The translations under genes were made by a program, and so were the position numbers. Source: CAYYKK01 sp046351395 (lineage in GTDB: Bacteria; Myxococcota_A; Polyangia; Polyangiales; Polyangiaceae). From it: a stretch of 64,000 nt of DNA. Shown piece by piece: positions 34,581 through 44,284 of the stretch; position 1 is the stretch's first letter, and every line of letters begins with the position of its first letter. The DNA lies in the NCBI GenBank assembly GCA_046351395.1, contig JAXLYP010000015.1:201271-265270 (forward strand), read 5' to 3'. The notes under the pieces are model-generated. The model saw nothing but the letters and a program-made list of their open reading frames with translations, searched no databases and was not told the origin of the DNA.

Positions 34581-36428
34581 CTACTTCGCCTTGATGAAGC
34601 GACCGTCGAGGTCGAAGTCCGACTCCGCGTCGAGCCTGGCGCCGGTGTTCGTGGACATGATGCGAAAGACGGGCTTGTCGGTGTTCGACAATGCCTTGAA
34701 CGGCACGATCATGATCCGAGTGACGTAGGCGTCGCTCCCGTTCGGCGCGAGCGCCGCCTTCACCATCTCGGGAAGGAGATCGAAGCGGACAGCGCCGAGA
34801 TCGACGCTCTCCGTCGTGGACCAGGGGTCCTGCGGGCCGGTCTTCGTGAGCTTGCCATCGCGGAGCGTCCACGCGTTGTATTGGCCCTTCGGCTCTTCGA
34901 TGACGAACGTCACGTTGTCTGCACGCATGTCGACCTCGAAGACGCGCCCCGTGGGTACTGTCGCCTTCACGATCGACGCGAGCGACGTCGCGTCCGCGAA
35001 GTAGTTGACGCTCGTCGTGGAAGGGATCGGCGCCGCCGACGGGGGCGCCTTCATCACGGGCGGCGATGAAGCAACCGACGGAGGTGACCGGGGCGGGGGC
35101 TTGTCGGTGGTCGCGGCGCTCTCTCTCGTGCTCGCCGAGGCCTCCGGCGTCGGCGCGTTGGGTGTCGAATGCGTCACGATGAGCGCGACCGTCACGGCAC
35201 CGCCTATTGCGACGACACCCGCGGCGGCGGCGATCGCGATGCCGGCGCGGCTGCGTTGCGTGGGCCGCGGGGTGGTGACAGGCACGCTCGCGACGAGCGG
35301 CGCGGGAGAGGGCGCGGCGGGGACGAAAGGGCGTGGTGCGTCGGGAGCCGCCAACGCGTCGGCGCGAGGGGCGTTCCACCCCTGTTGCGAGACCGCGACG
35401 GGAGCGCTCGGCGCCGGCTGAAACGCGGAGTTTTGTGTCTGCGTCGCGGCGCCGCTGGGGGGCGCGCCGACCTGTGTCGGCTGGGCCGACGCCGCGAGGG
35501 TGGGCTGCGCGAGCGTGGCGGTCGCCGGGCGGAGCGGCGCGGGCGCGGCGACCGACGCCGGCGCTCGCAGGATCTCGGCGAGCGCGGCGACCTCTGCGCG
35601 CGCGCTCTCGAACCGGCTCGCAGGATCGGCGGCGACCGCGCGGCGGAACCACGCGTCAAAGCCGCTTGGGAGCCGTACGCCCTTGCGACGAAGCGCGCGC
35701 GCGCTCGCCGGCTCGACCGCGCCCGCGATCACCTGCTTCAGCGCGGGCAAGAGCGAGTCGTGCGCGGTCGCGTCCTCGAGCCAATAGGGCTCCCCGACGA
35801 GCATGACGTACGCGAGGTGCCCGAGCGCGTAGAGATCGGCGCGCACGCTGATGTCGCCGCGTCCGAGGATCTGCTCGGGCGCCATGTAGAGCGGCGTCCC
35901 GAGCGCACGCGTCTTCTTCTCGACGTCGCCGCCGCTCACCTTCGCGATGCCGAAGTCGAGGATGCGCACGCTCGTCGAACCGTCCTCGCGCCGGACCAGG
36001 AACACGTTCGCAGGTTTGATGTCGCGGTGAATGATCCGCTTCTCGTGGGTCTTCTCGAGCGCGCTCGCCATCTGGGAGAGGACCAGGAGCGTCTCGTCGA
36101 CCGTCATCGCGCGCCGAGCGAGCGCGTCGTCGAGCTCCTCGCCGTCGAGCAACTCCATGACGAGGAAGGGCGCGTCGCCCTCCATGCCTGCGTCGAAGAT
36201 GCGAACGAGGTGCTCGCTCTCGACCTCGCCCGTCACGCTCGCCTCCTGGGCGAAGCGGGCGCGCTGATCCGCGTTCTCGAGGAGCGAGGACTTCAACACC
36301 TTGAGGGCGCGTCGCCCTCTCGTCCGCTCGTCGACGACCTCGTAGACTTCGCCCATCCCGCCGGTCTTGAGCGCGCGGACGACGCGGTACCGGCCTTGAA
36401 ACAAGGCGTTCGGTGAGAGCGTCGACAT
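34581..36428 (-). CDS. Membrane-anchored Ser/Thr protein kinase with outer sensor-like domain
   Basis: The ATG at 36428 was chosen over one six codons upstream. Kinase domain at about 14-280 with L-K-T-G-G-M-G-E-V-Y, K43, H-R-D-I-K-P-A-N (134-141) and D-F-G (158-160), all intact. A long Ala/Pro/Gln linker leads to one transmembrane helix (about 393-415). The outer 200 residues end in a folded domain of ~150 residues with alternating strands (V-F-E-V-D-M-R-A-D-N-V-T-F), unlike the unstructured tail of the kinase at 11902. The stop is 3 bp from the convergent gene's stop. Confidence 0.92.
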   Translation of the reverse strand: MSTLSPNALFQGRYRVVRALKTGGMGEVYEVVDERTRGRRALKVLKSSLLENADQRARFAQEASVTGEVESEHLVRIFDAGMEGDAPFLVMELLDGEELDDALARRAMTVDETLLVLSQMASALEKTHEKRIIHRDIKPANVFLVRREDGSTSVRILDFGIAKVSGGDVEKKTRALGTPLYMAPEQILGRGDISVRADLYALGHLAYVMLVGEPYWLEDATAHDSLLPALKQVIAGAVEPASARALRRKGVRLPSGFDAWFRRAVAADPASRFESARAEVAALAEILRAPASVAAPAPLRPATATLAQPTLAASAQPTQVGAPPSGAATQTQNSAFQPAPSAPVAVSQQGWNAPRADALAAPDAPRPFVPAAPSPAPLVASVPVTTPRPTQRSRAGIAIAAAAGVVAIGGAVTVALIVTHSTPNAPTPEASASTRESAATTDKPPPRSPPSVASSPPVMKAPPSAAPIPSTTSVNYFADATSLASIVKATVPTGRVFEVDMRADNVTFVIEEPKGQYNAWTLRDGKLTKTGPQDPWSTTESVDLGAVRFDLLPEMVKAALAPNGSDAYVTRIMIVPFKALSNTDKPVFRIMSTNTGARLDAESDFDLDGRFIKAK

Positions 36429-36455
36429 CGCGCGATGATGACGCATCGTGGTCGG

Positions 36456-36839
36456 TCAGGGAAGTTGATCGACGCTCACGCGAGGGCGCGCCGCACGGGC
36501 GCCATTGGCATCGCGCCGATGGGCTGCCAGCGGCCGTCCTCGGGCGCGCGCGGTGGCGTGCTTGCCCTCGTGGCCGCGAACGCGCTTGAGCTTCTCGACC
36601 GCAGGCTCTTCCCGGCGGCGATCGTGTCGACGGGCGCCATCGCGCTCCTTTCGTCGGGACGCCAACACGCGGGCGAGAATTTCTCCGATTCTGCTGGAGA
36701 TGCGCGACCCGCGCTGCCACGGCCGATACATATGTCCGACGAGCTCGATCGCAACATCGCGGCGGACGCCGAGAGCGTCCTCTCGAGCAAATGTCTTGCA
36801 CACAGTCGGCGCCACTTCGTCGGCGAGGTGGAGAACCAT
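36456..36839 (-). CDS. Possible hypothetical protein
   Basis: The ATG at 36839 opens 127 codons with moderate third-position bias (M-V-L-H-L-A-D-E-V-A-P-T-V). The C-terminal half is mostly Arg/His/Ala and could be read-through of non-coding DNA. No family recognised. Confidence 0.3.
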   Translation of the reverse strand: MVLHLADEVAPTVCKTFAREDALGVRRDVAIELVGHMYRPWQRGSRISSRIGEILARVLASRRKERDGARRHDRRREEPAVEKLKRVRGHEGKHATARARGRPLAAHRRDANGARAARPRVSVDQLP

Positions 36840-36952
36840 CGCTTGGTCACGCGGCGGGATGCCACCGGAGTCCCGCCACCATCGACGTGGCCTATGGCTC
36901 TCATCACGACCGGACGCATGACCGGGCTGCGCGCCGCGGTATGCTCGAGGGC

Positions 36953-38242
36953 ATGCGCTTCCTCTCTTGGTGTGTCGCGGGCCCGCTCGTCGCAGCCGCG
37001 TCGCTCGTCGGTTGCATCGAGGTCTCCGCCTCCGGCGCTGGCGGGCACGCTGGGACGGCCTCGAGCTCGACCGACGCGAGCTCGACCGACGCGAGTTCGA
37101 CCGTCACGTCGAGCAGCTCGGGCGGACCGCCGATCGCGTGCGCGTCCCTCACGAAGGCGTCTGACGACGTGATGATCGCCGAGGCCCTCTCCGCCCCCGC
37201 CGCGCTGACGTGGTTCGGGGATCGGTTCCTCGCGTCGTTCACGCTGCAGCCCCCCAGCCCCCACACTGCGAGCGGCCGCGCGGTGGGCCTCTCGCCGTCG
37301 AGCGCCGTGCTCACGCCGCCCGGGGTCATCGACTACGGCCTGCCGACGAGCGATTGCTTCGATCCGATGACGGCGGTCGGTCCGTCGGGCGCGGTCGCGG
37401 TGTGGTCGGATCGGCGCGACGCCGACTACGAGATCTACGCGAGCGCACTCGACGCGACCGGCGCGAAGGTCGGCGTGGACGTGCGCGTCACGGACGCGCC
37501 CGAGTTCTCCATCTACCCGGTGGTCGCCGCGCAAGCCGACGGGTTCGTCGCCGCGTGGCAGGACGGGCGGGACGGCGCCTTCCAGGTGTACGCGCAGCGC
37601 GTGGACGGGAGCGCGCAGCTCGTCGGCGAGAACGTGAAGATCTCGAACGACACGCTCCCATGTGAATCCCCGACGATCGCCGCGTCGCCGGCGAGCGTCG
37701 CGATCGCGTACACGCGGAGCGACACGTTCGTGCGGGGCCTCGTGCTCTCCGTGTGGAAGCCCGACCTGAGCGCGGCGCTCGCGTCCGTCCCGGTCTCGAG
37801 TTCGCAGTCCGAGAAGGGACCACCCGCGATCGTGTGGACGGGGGACCGCTACGTCGTCGCCTGGGACGAGCGGGGGGTCGGGGCGCCCGGGATCTACGCG
37901 GCGAGCTTCACGGCGGACGGCGCGCCGCTCGCGCCGGCGACGCGCGTCCTCGACGCCGGGACGCACCAGCTCCGGTACGTGTCGCTCGCCGTCGTCGGCG
38001 ATCACGTCGCCCTCGCGTACGCGAGCAACCAGGACGAGAACCAGGGCTACAAGGTCTACGCCACGCTCCTGAGGTTCGACCTCGCGAGCTCGGCGCCGGA
38101 GGTGCGCGTCACGAGCGCGCCGAGCGACAGCGTGGCGCCGACCCTCGCCGTCAGCGCCTCGGGGGATCTCGGGGTGCTCTATCGGGACGAGCGCGACGGC
38201 GACCAGCGCGTGTACTTCAGCGCGCTCGCGTGCACGCCGTGA
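36953..38242 (+). CDS. Lipoprotein with beta-propeller repeats
   Basis: The ATG at 36953 gives a signal ending A-A-S-L-V-G-C, followed by a Ser/Thr linker. The mature part contains several ~50-residue blades with the signature W-x-D-x-R-D-x-D-x-x-I/V-Y-A and a following L-D-x-x-G (for example V-W-S-D-R-R-D-A-D-Y-E-I-Y). The last blade reads Y-R-D-E-R-D-G-D-Q-R-V-Y-F. Similar lipoproteins are abundant in myxobacteria; a surface binding role is likely. Confidence 0.85.
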   Translation: MRFLSWCVAGPLVAAASLVGCIEVSASGAGGHAGTASSSTDASSTDASSTVTSSSSGGPPIACASLTKASDDVMIAEALSAPAALTWFGDRFLASFTLQPPSPHTASGRAVGLSPSSAVLTPPGVIDYGLPTSDCFDPMTAVGPSGAVAVWSDRRDADYEIYASALDATGAKVGVDVRVTDAPEFSIYPVVAAQADGFVAAWQDGRDGAFQVYAQRVDGSAQLVGENVKISNDTLPCESPTIAASPASVAIAYTRSDTFVRGLVLSVWKPDLSAALASVPVSSSQSEKGPPAIVWTGDRYVVAWDERGVGAPGIYAASFTADGAPLAPATRVLDAGTHQLRYVSLAVVGDHVALAYASNQDENQGYKVYATLLRFDLASSAPEVRVTSAPSDSVAPTLAVSASGDLGVLYRDERDGDQRVYFSALACTP

Positions 38243-38289
38243 CGGTCGGGACACCCGGTAGCGCGGTCCCGCGCGTCGTGGCGGCGACG

Positions 38290-38530
38290 TCCGAATCCTG
38301 CTTTTCACAACGCGAGCGGCGCCGATCACGACCGACGCGACGCCGATGAGGATGCCGAGGATGGTGAGCGCAGCGCGCACGTTCGACGGAGCGACCGCCC
38401 GAGTTTGAGCCGAAGCGCCGCGAAGATCGCCCTCACGGCTGCTCTGCCGCGTGGTCCGCGTTCGGGAGCGCCGCGAGCGCCGCGGCGGCGGCGTTGCGGA
38501 CGTCCGACTGGACGAGCCCGTCCCGAAAGC
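38290..38530 (-). pseudogene. MacB-type ABC transporter junction remnant
   Basis: On the minus strand the tail of an ABC ATPase (R-V-I-A-A-R-A-N-C-V-I-R-F-R-D-G-L-V) ends with a TGA at 38433. It overlaps a GTG (38436) starting an FtsX/MacB-type permease: A-L-R-L-K-L-G-R-S-L-R, then after a one-base shift V-R-A-A-L-T-I-L-G-I-L-I-G-V-A. Similarity stops after the first membrane helix. Only the ATPase end and permease start of an operon remain. Confidence 0.6.
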
Positions 38531-38725
38531 GAATCACGCAGTTCGCGCGCGCCGCGATAACGCGTGGGCCGGCGGTCCGGACTTCCCCGCCACCGTCGCG
38601 GGGATTGGCCTGCAGTCGTGTGCCGCCGCGCCGTCCGGGCTTCGATGCTTCTATGCGGGGGGATACAACGACCCGCCGCGCGTGGAGGACTGCTGCTGGC
38701 CGCCCCCCGATTCCGCCAATCCGTG

Positions 38726-38789
38726 GGGGTCCACGGGGCGGAGCCCCGTGTGGAGCCGCTCGAGCTCTTGTCGCGCCTCGCCGCGATGG
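38726..38789 (+). repeat. 64-bp repeat, IS91-like transposase piece, copy 1
   Basis: It is identical to the reverse complement of 44285-44348 except for one base. It encodes V-E-P-L-E-L-L-S-R-L-A-A-M, matching the P-x-E-L-L/I-x-R/K-L-A-A-L segment near the C-terminus of IS91-type transposases. Confidence 0.75.
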
Positions 38790-38799
38790 TGCCCGACTC

Positions 38800-38937
38800 C
38801 GCTGCCCCGATCCGTGCGCCCACGGTCTTCCGCACTCCGTCGGAACTTCGGAACTCATCTATGAACTGCAGCCGCAGCACCGCGCCGATCCGGGAGAGGT
38901 CGGCCGCGGCCTGGGCAGCCCCGAAGCGCACCAACTT
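38800..38937 (-). pseudogene. Unidentified coding fragment
   Basis: The minus strand has very high GC at third positions and reads V-R-F-G-A-A-Q-A-A-A-D-L-S-R-I-G and L-R-L-Q-F-I-D-E-F-R-S-S-D. No start or stop belongs to it. It adjoins the 64-bp repeat. Confidence 0.35.
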
Positions 38938-39020
38938 TGTACGACGAGAGTTGCCGAGGGCTCGCCGCGTCGTCTTGGCCGGCGACTGCCGAGAGTCGTC
39001 ACCCAGAGTCGACTCGTTCG

Positions 39021-39983
39021 CGGGGCATGCGGACGTGGCCGTCGGCTTCTATGGCAACAAGGGATGGAGCAATGTCTCGCCGCCTCCCCCCTGCACCACG
39101 AAGCCTTTCGACCTGACACTGGACTTCACCGCGGTTCCACCGAACGCGAAGTACGTGCTCGGCGCCTCGGCTTCCCCGGGACACTTCACACCCCTCGTCG
39201 CCGCCTCTGTGCCGACGACCGTCCTCCACGTCGACTGCAACATGCGCATCGACGTCCTCGTGTTCGATGACGGCCACAACGTCATCGCGTCGGCGAAGGC
39301 GCCGACCGTGACCTCCGACACCGGCGATCCCGTGAACATGACACTGCCGTTCGAGCCAGTGCTCGCCACGAAGTCGATCAGCCTGACGATCGACCATGTC
39401 GTCGACGGCGCGAAAACGACGATCTTCGTCCAGGCCAACCCCGCGATTGGAGGGGCCCCGTCCACGCTCCCGTTCTTTGCACACAGCTTGTCCGATCCGC
39501 ACTTTCACTTCAGTCTCCCGGACGATCTTCACGCGTTCTCCAGCTGGTACGGCACGCTCGCGAGCCACATGGGTTCGTTGTCGACGGTTCGCTCGTTCGG
39601 GCTCGCGTCGGCGCTCCCGCCCTCCTGGTCCTTGGATGCCACGCAGCTTCGACCCGTCGTGTCAGCGACCGCCGACTGGTCGGATCCGAAACGGCCGGCA
39701 CTCTGCGCGCGTCGGTGGAGACGTCGTGGGCTCGCTCCAGGACTCGGCGTTTGCGACGCATGCCCATGGCATCGTCGATCCTGGGCACGCGCATTCGACG
39801 TCCGCCTTCGTCGCGTTCGGCGGCCCAGCGAGCGGGGTCGGATATACGCCCGGCGGGCAGCCGTTCGTCAGCGGCTCTGGAACACAAGGCTCGACGACGG
39901 GGATCACGGGGACGCAGAGCGCTGGAGGAAGCAGCGAGAGTCGTCCGGTCAACGTCGCGGTGCAGTTCATCGTAAAACTGTGA
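39021..39983 (+). pseudogene. Hypothetical protein joined to a tail-collar-like C-terminus, frameshifted
   Basis: About 220 codons from 39021 encode a beta-rich protein (V-G-F-Y-G-N-K-G-W, H-F-T-P-L-V-A-A-S, L-H-V-D-C-N-M-R-I-D-V). Near 39690 the frame shifts and the rest reads D-V-V-G-S-L-Q-D-S-A-F-A-T-H-A-H-G, ending S-S-E-S-R-P-V-N-V-A-V-Q-F. That is a phage tail-collar/tail-fibre C-terminus. No phage genes adjoin, so it may be a domesticated surface protein or a fusion created by deletion. Confidence 0.5.
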
Positions 39984-40084
39984 CCGCGACCGCCGTGCCG
40001 CTCTTCGCAGCGGACTCGGGTCGGTGACGACTGCGGGCCGCGGCTTCGCGTGCAGGACGCACGACAGTTCGGCAACATCAGTTT

Positions 40085-40116
40085 GCGCAGACCCTCGGCT
40101 CGAGTGAGGTCTGCGC
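40085..40116. terminator. Hairpin, 9-bp perfect stem
   Basis: GCGCAGACC (40085-40093) pairs with GGTCTGCGC (40108-40116) around a 14-nt loop, about 100 nt 3' of the tail-collar gene. No T tract follows, so it is only terminator-like. Confidence 0.4.
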
Positions 40117-40669
40117 GAAGAGAGGGCGCTGCGAGGAAGAGGGAGAGGAAGAAGATTGAAACGAGGCCTCGGCGAGGACTTTCAGCGCAACGTCCGCAGC
40201 AGGTCCTTCGTGATGTTCTTCTGGTGCGACTCCGCGTCCCGCCGCCGATCTAGCTTGCGCCGGCGACGCGACTCTCGACGGGTGGGACAACAGACAGTGC
40301 TGGCCGACAGGGGATGCAGACACTGCAGACTCTGACGAGGCCCGGCGCCGAACCGGTCGATCGACATCGAGAACGCTGCTACGCGGACGTTGGACGTCGT
40401 GAGTCTCCTGTTCTCCTCGTGGGCGACGGTACTCGGTCGATGTGACCGACGCAGCGGCTCCGGGTCGACGTCGACGATGGTAGGTCAGCCGACTTCCTCG
40501 TCCAGTGCGCGACGAGCAACTCTTCGTGCGAGGACGCGCTGCGCGCGCAGATCACGGCGCCGAATCGAGTGCACGATCCAGGCGGCCGAGGCCGCCTACC
40601 ACCTGACGGACAACCTGAAGGAGCGCCCGGCGCCATGACCTGGCGCCGGACTCGCCCCCAACCGTCGCC
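40117..40669. other. Gene debris
   Basis: On the minus strand about 40182-40270 encodes R-D-A-E-S-H-Q-K-N-I-T-K-D-L-L before a stop. On the plus strand about 40478-40560 encodes A-D-F-L-V-Q-C-A-T-S-N-S-S-C-E-D and, after a shift, C-T-I-Q-A-A-E-A-A-Y to a stop at 40638. These look like ends of a deleted minus-strand gene and a frameshifted Cys-containing protein. Confidence 0.35.
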
Positions 40670-40948
40670 TCAGGCGGGGACGACGGAGTTGTGCGCCTCG
40701 CCGAGCACGTCGGGGCGAGCGTTCACGCCGTGCTTCTGCAGGATCGGCATGAGCTTCGCGCCGAAGGCCTCGAGCTTCGCGGGGCTCTCGAAGACGTCGA
40801 CGACCTGGAGCTTGGTCTTGTCCCCGAAGCACACGTGATACGCGCGCCCGGCGGGGTGCCCGAGACCGGCGGCATCGAGATCGCGCATGATCGCGTCGTA
40901 CTGCTCTGAGCTCATCCCGTTGACTTCGTACCTGACGACAATGGCCAT
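40670..40948 (-). CDS. Small ferredoxin-like-fold (ABM-type) protein
   Basis: The ATG at 40948 starts M-A-I-V-V-R-Y-E-V, followed by a helix with S-S-E-Q-Y-D-A-I-M, then A-Y-H-V-C-F-G and V-D-V-F-E-S-P-A-K-L-E-A-F. This beta-alpha-beta order and the W/F-E-S motif fit the dimeric alpha/beta-barrel superfamily that includes antibiotic-biosynthesis-type monooxygenases. 92 residues is typical. It follows the AAA regulator on the same strand after 65 bp. Confidence 0.75.
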   Translation of the reverse strand: MAIVVRYEVNGMSSEQYDAIMRDLDAAGLGHPAGRAYHVCFGDKTKLQVVDVFESPAKLEAFGAKLMPILQKHGVNARPDVLGEAHNSVVPA

Positions 40949-41013
40949 CGTTTCCTCCGTTCGTAACCGGCGGTGAGCGCCGGGGCTTTCCCAGGGGGCG
41001 TTACGAACGCACG

Positions 41014-44000
41014 TCACGTCGTTACACGGAACGTCGTCGAGGGATCCGGGTCGTAGGAGCAAAAGAGCCCGGTGCGCACCGACCGCTCGAAGTGCGCTGC
41101 GATCTCCGGGGATTCCCGGCTGATCTCCGCAATCGCGCGCTTCAGGGCGACGGTCACGGCGATTCGCGCACGCTCGGCGGCCGACGAGTGCCGGCGTGAG
41201 CGCCCCCCGGCGCCGAGCGAGGCCGCGAGATGGTCCTCGAGCGCCTCGAGCTCTACACGCACCCGGTCGACGCGGCCGGGATCGCCGAGCTGCTCGGCTT
41301 CCGCGAGGTCGGCGTTCAGCTCGTCGAGACGGGAGCGGAGCGCGGATTTCGCCTTCGGGTCGAGGATCTGCTCCGCGGTCGTCTCGCGCGGCAGCGTCGG
41401 CCCCTCGGGTGCGACCAGCTCCAGCGCATGGACTTCGCGCCCCGGCGCTGCGACGAGCCGAGCGAGATACGCGAGCCCGCGCCGGCTCGCGAACCGCATC
41501 GTCGTGCCGTCGAGGTGGAGGCACCATCCTCGGTCCTCACGTCGCAGCGAGGCGCGTCGCTCCTTCGTCGGCGCGACGCTCTTGGGGGTGCTCGTGGCCC
41601 GCGCAGCGATTGCATCGAGCTCCGCGAGCAGCGGCGCCAACCCGAGCTCGAGCGCCGTGGCACGACTCGCCGCGACGAGCGCGTCGACGGTGGCCCCGCG
41701 GCCGGTTCGGAGGAGCGCGCGCGCGAGCTCGAGCTGCGACCACGCGAGGGCCGGCCGAGCGTGCATCCGCGCGTTCGAGGTGCACGCGTCCTCGAGGAAC
41801 GCGATCGCGTCGCTCTCGGTCCCGAGAACCGTCGCGAGTCGTCCCAGATGACGCGTGACGGCGCCGAAGCAGGCGGCCGTCCCGACCATCGCGTTGTGCT
41901 TCGCGTACGAGACGAGGTGGGGCCGCAGCGCGGCGGCGAGCGGGATATCCCCGACCCGGACGACGATGTCTGCCAGGGCGGTGAGCGTGCCGACCCGCGC
42001 GAAGTCGCGCGGCACGTCCTCGAAGCCGGTCGCGCCGAGGGCCGCAAGCTCGGCGCGAGCCTCGTCCTCGCGGCCGAGCGAGAGGAGACCGATCGTCCGG
42101 AGCGCCTTGATCGCGTGACCGTGCGTGACCTGGTGAGCCTCGCGCGCGAGCACCTCCACGGCGTCTGCGAGGGGCGCCTTCCTACCGAGGAGATCGCACG
42201 GCAACACGAGCTGCGCGTGATGCAAGAGGCTGGCGCCGCCGTCACGAGCGGCGACCCCGATGTCGAACGCGCGTCGCGCATGCGCAAATCCGTCCTCGAA
42301 ACGACCCGCGACGAACGCGAGCGTCGCGAGCCGCGACTGCGCATTGATGCGGGGTCCCGCGTTGGGTCGCGTCTCCGCGAGCTCCGCGTGCTCGCGCGCG
42401 AGTGGGAGTGCAACGAGCACGTCACCGCGTTCGAGGAGCGCGGAGAGCTTCCACCCTCGGCCTGCGATCTCCCGATCCACGTCACCGCGGTTGCGCGCGT
42501 GCGCGACGATCTCGTCGGCCGTGACGAGCCGCTCCTCGATCGTGTCCGGTCCATAGACGCTCTGCAGCCTCGCCTCGAGTGCGACCGCGATCGTCTCGGG
42601 CCTTCCGACTTGCTTCGCGATCGCGAGCGCACGAGCAGCGATGTCGGCGCGGCGCGCTCGCGACGTGGGATCCATGACGAGATCACTCGCGAGGCGCCCG
42701 AGTACGCGCGCCGTCAGGTCGGACTCCTCGGCCCCGAGCTTCTCGAGCGCGCTCTCGAGCAGCGCGAGCTTCGAGAGGTCGCGCGCGACGTACTCGCGCA
42801 TCGAGGCGCGGAGCAGCGCCGCGCGCGCGAACAGGTGCGCGTCGCCCAGGGCATCTGCGGTCGTCGCGGCCTCCGCGAGCGTCCGTTCCGCCTCTTCGCG
42901 GTCTCCGACTGCGGTGAGCGCCTCGCCAAGCGCGAGCTTGATCTCAGCGACGAGCGCTGGAGGGGTCGAGGCGCGCTCCGCGAGCGCGAGCCCCGCGCGG
43001 TAGTGTCGAGCGGCCTCCTCGAACGCGAGCGTACGACGCGCGGCCTGCCCCGCTTCGCGAGAGAGCGCGATCGCTCTGGCCGCGTGTTCGGGGCCGAGCA
43101 GCGCAGCCTCGACCGCGTGACGGGTGCGCTCCGAGAGGCGCGGCGCGGCCAGCGCATCCACGATCCGGCCATGCAACGCTAACCGCTCTGCGGTCGGCAT
43201 CGTGACGTACAGCGTGTGACACACGAGCGCGTGCGCAAAGCGAATCTCGTCGGGGTGGCTCGGCATCGTGAGGCGGGCGGCCGTCGATCGCTCGCGCACG
43301 CTCTCCACGTCCGTCGGTGGGAGGTCGAGAAGGCGTGCGACGTCCTCGACCATCGAGTCACGCCCCAGCACGGCCGCCACGCGGAGCACGGCCTGCGCGG
43401 TGGCGTCGAGCAGCGCGACCTGGCGCTGGATGACGTCACGGATGGCGCGCGGTACGCCGGGCCGATCCTCCGCGATCGCCTCGAGATCCCCGTGCTGGGC
43501 CTCGACGAGCTCGCGAACGAAGAAGGGATTGCCCGCGGTGAGCGCGAGGAGCCGACCCGAGAGGCCTCGCGGCACGGGCCGACCACAGAACCAGGGAAGC
43601 CACTCGTCGAGCTCCTCTCGCGCGAGGCCGCGGAGCGCCACGGTCCGCGAGGCTCCGCGGAGGAGGTCACGGAGCAGGGGGCCCGAACGATCGTCGGCGG
43701 CTTCGATCTCCGCGTCACGGGCCGAGAAGAGAAAGCCGACCTTCTTGCTCCTCTGCTCGCGCTGGAGATAGCGAGCGAGCTCGAGCGACGCCGCATCGGC
43801 CGCATGGATGTCGTCGAGCACCACGAGGAGCGTGCGGGGCGCGGCCTCGAACGCTTCCCGTGCGCGCTCGAAGACCCGAAGTCGTGCGCGCGCGTCCACC
43901 TCGTCGGAGCCGTGCAAGAGGAGCTCGGAGAGCTCGCGGAACGGCGCGCCTGCGTCGCCTAGGTCGTCTGCGATCGACGCGAAGACCCGCTGCCACGGGA

Positions 44001-44196
44001 AGAACGCCGGCGCGCCGCCGAGCTCCCACGCGCGCCCCCACGAGACGGCGCTCCCCGACCGGTGGAGGGACTCCGCGATCGCTTCACAGAACGACGTCTT
44101 CCCGATCCCCGGAGGACCGACGACCACGACGGAGGATGGAAGCGCGCCGAGCGTCGCCAGCGCGGAGCCCTTCTCGGCGGTTCGGCCCACGAACAC
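41014..44196 (-). CDS. Large AAA-type (MalT/LuxR-like) regulator, probably 5'-truncated
   Basis: The 1060-residue frame starts at a GTG (44196) directly before F-V-G-R-T-A-E. Walker A G-P-P-G-I-G-K-T (27-34), Walker B L-L-V-V-L-D-D (123-129) and N-P-F-F-V-R-E-L form a STAND-type NTPase. About 500 residues of TPR-like helices follow, then a C-terminal winged-helix-like region (R-G-L-A-Y-L-A-R-L-V). The frame stays open ~90 bp upstream (L-A-R-D-E-E-R-S-L-R-Y) without a start and then meets IS91 debris, so an N-terminal domain may be lost. Relatives are signal-responsive regulators. Confidence 0.82.
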   Translation of the reverse strand: MFVGRTAEKGSALATLGALPSSVVVVGPPGIGKTSFCEAIAESLHRSGSAVSWGRAWELGGAPAFFPWQRVFASIADDLGDAGAPFRELSELLLHGSDEVDARARLRVFERAREAFEAAPRTLLVVLDDIHAADAASLELARYLQREQRSKKVGFLFSARDAEIEAADDRSGPLLRDLLRGASRTVALRGLAREELDEWLPWFCGRPVPRGLSGRLLALTAGNPFFVRELVEAQHGDLEAIAEDRPGVPRAIRDVIQRQVALLDATAQAVLRVAAVLGRDSMVEDVARLLDLPPTDVESVRERSTAARLTMPSHPDEIRFAHALVCHTLYVTMPTAERLALHGRIVDALAAPRLSERTRHAVEAALLGPEHAARAIALSREAGQAARRTLAFEEAARHYRAGLALAERASTPPALVAEIKLALGEALTAVGDREEAERTLAEAATTADALGDAHLFARAALLRASMREYVARDLSKLALLESALEKLGAEESDLTARVLGRLASDLVMDPTSRARRADIAARALAIAKQVGRPETIAVALEARLQSVYGPDTIEERLVTADEIVAHARNRGDVDREIAGRGWKLSALLERGDVLVALPLAREHAELAETRPNAGPRINAQSRLATLAFVAGRFEDGFAHARRAFDIGVAARDGGASLLHHAQLVLPCDLLGRKAPLADAVEVLAREAHQVTHGHAIKALRTIGLLSLGREDEARAELAALGATGFEDVPRDFARVGTLTALADIVVRVGDIPLAAALRPHLVSYAKHNAMVGTAACFGAVTRHLGRLATVLGTESDAIAFLEDACTSNARMHARPALAWSQLELARALLRTGRGATVDALVAASRATALELGLAPLLAELDAIAARATSTPKSVAPTKERRASLRREDRGWCLHLDGTTMRFASRRGLAYLARLVAAPGREVHALELVAPEGPTLPRETTAEQILDPKAKSALRSRLDELNADLAEAEQLGDPGRVDRVRVELEALEDHLAASLGAGGRSRRHSSAAERARIAVTVALKRAIAEISRESPEIAAHFERSVRTGLFCSYDPDPSTTFRVTT

Positions 44197-44284
44197 GTGG
44201 ACGTTGTACCGCAGTGATCGCTCCTCGTCGCGCGCCAGCCTTCGACGAACGAGTCCGCAGACGCCCCAAACCGCGGCAGCAACG

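Noticed and set aside
38564..38720. Start of one long plus-strand gene running to 40027
   Set aside because: The 5' part has poor codon bias and contains the IS91-like repeat; only the part from about 39021 is coding-like.
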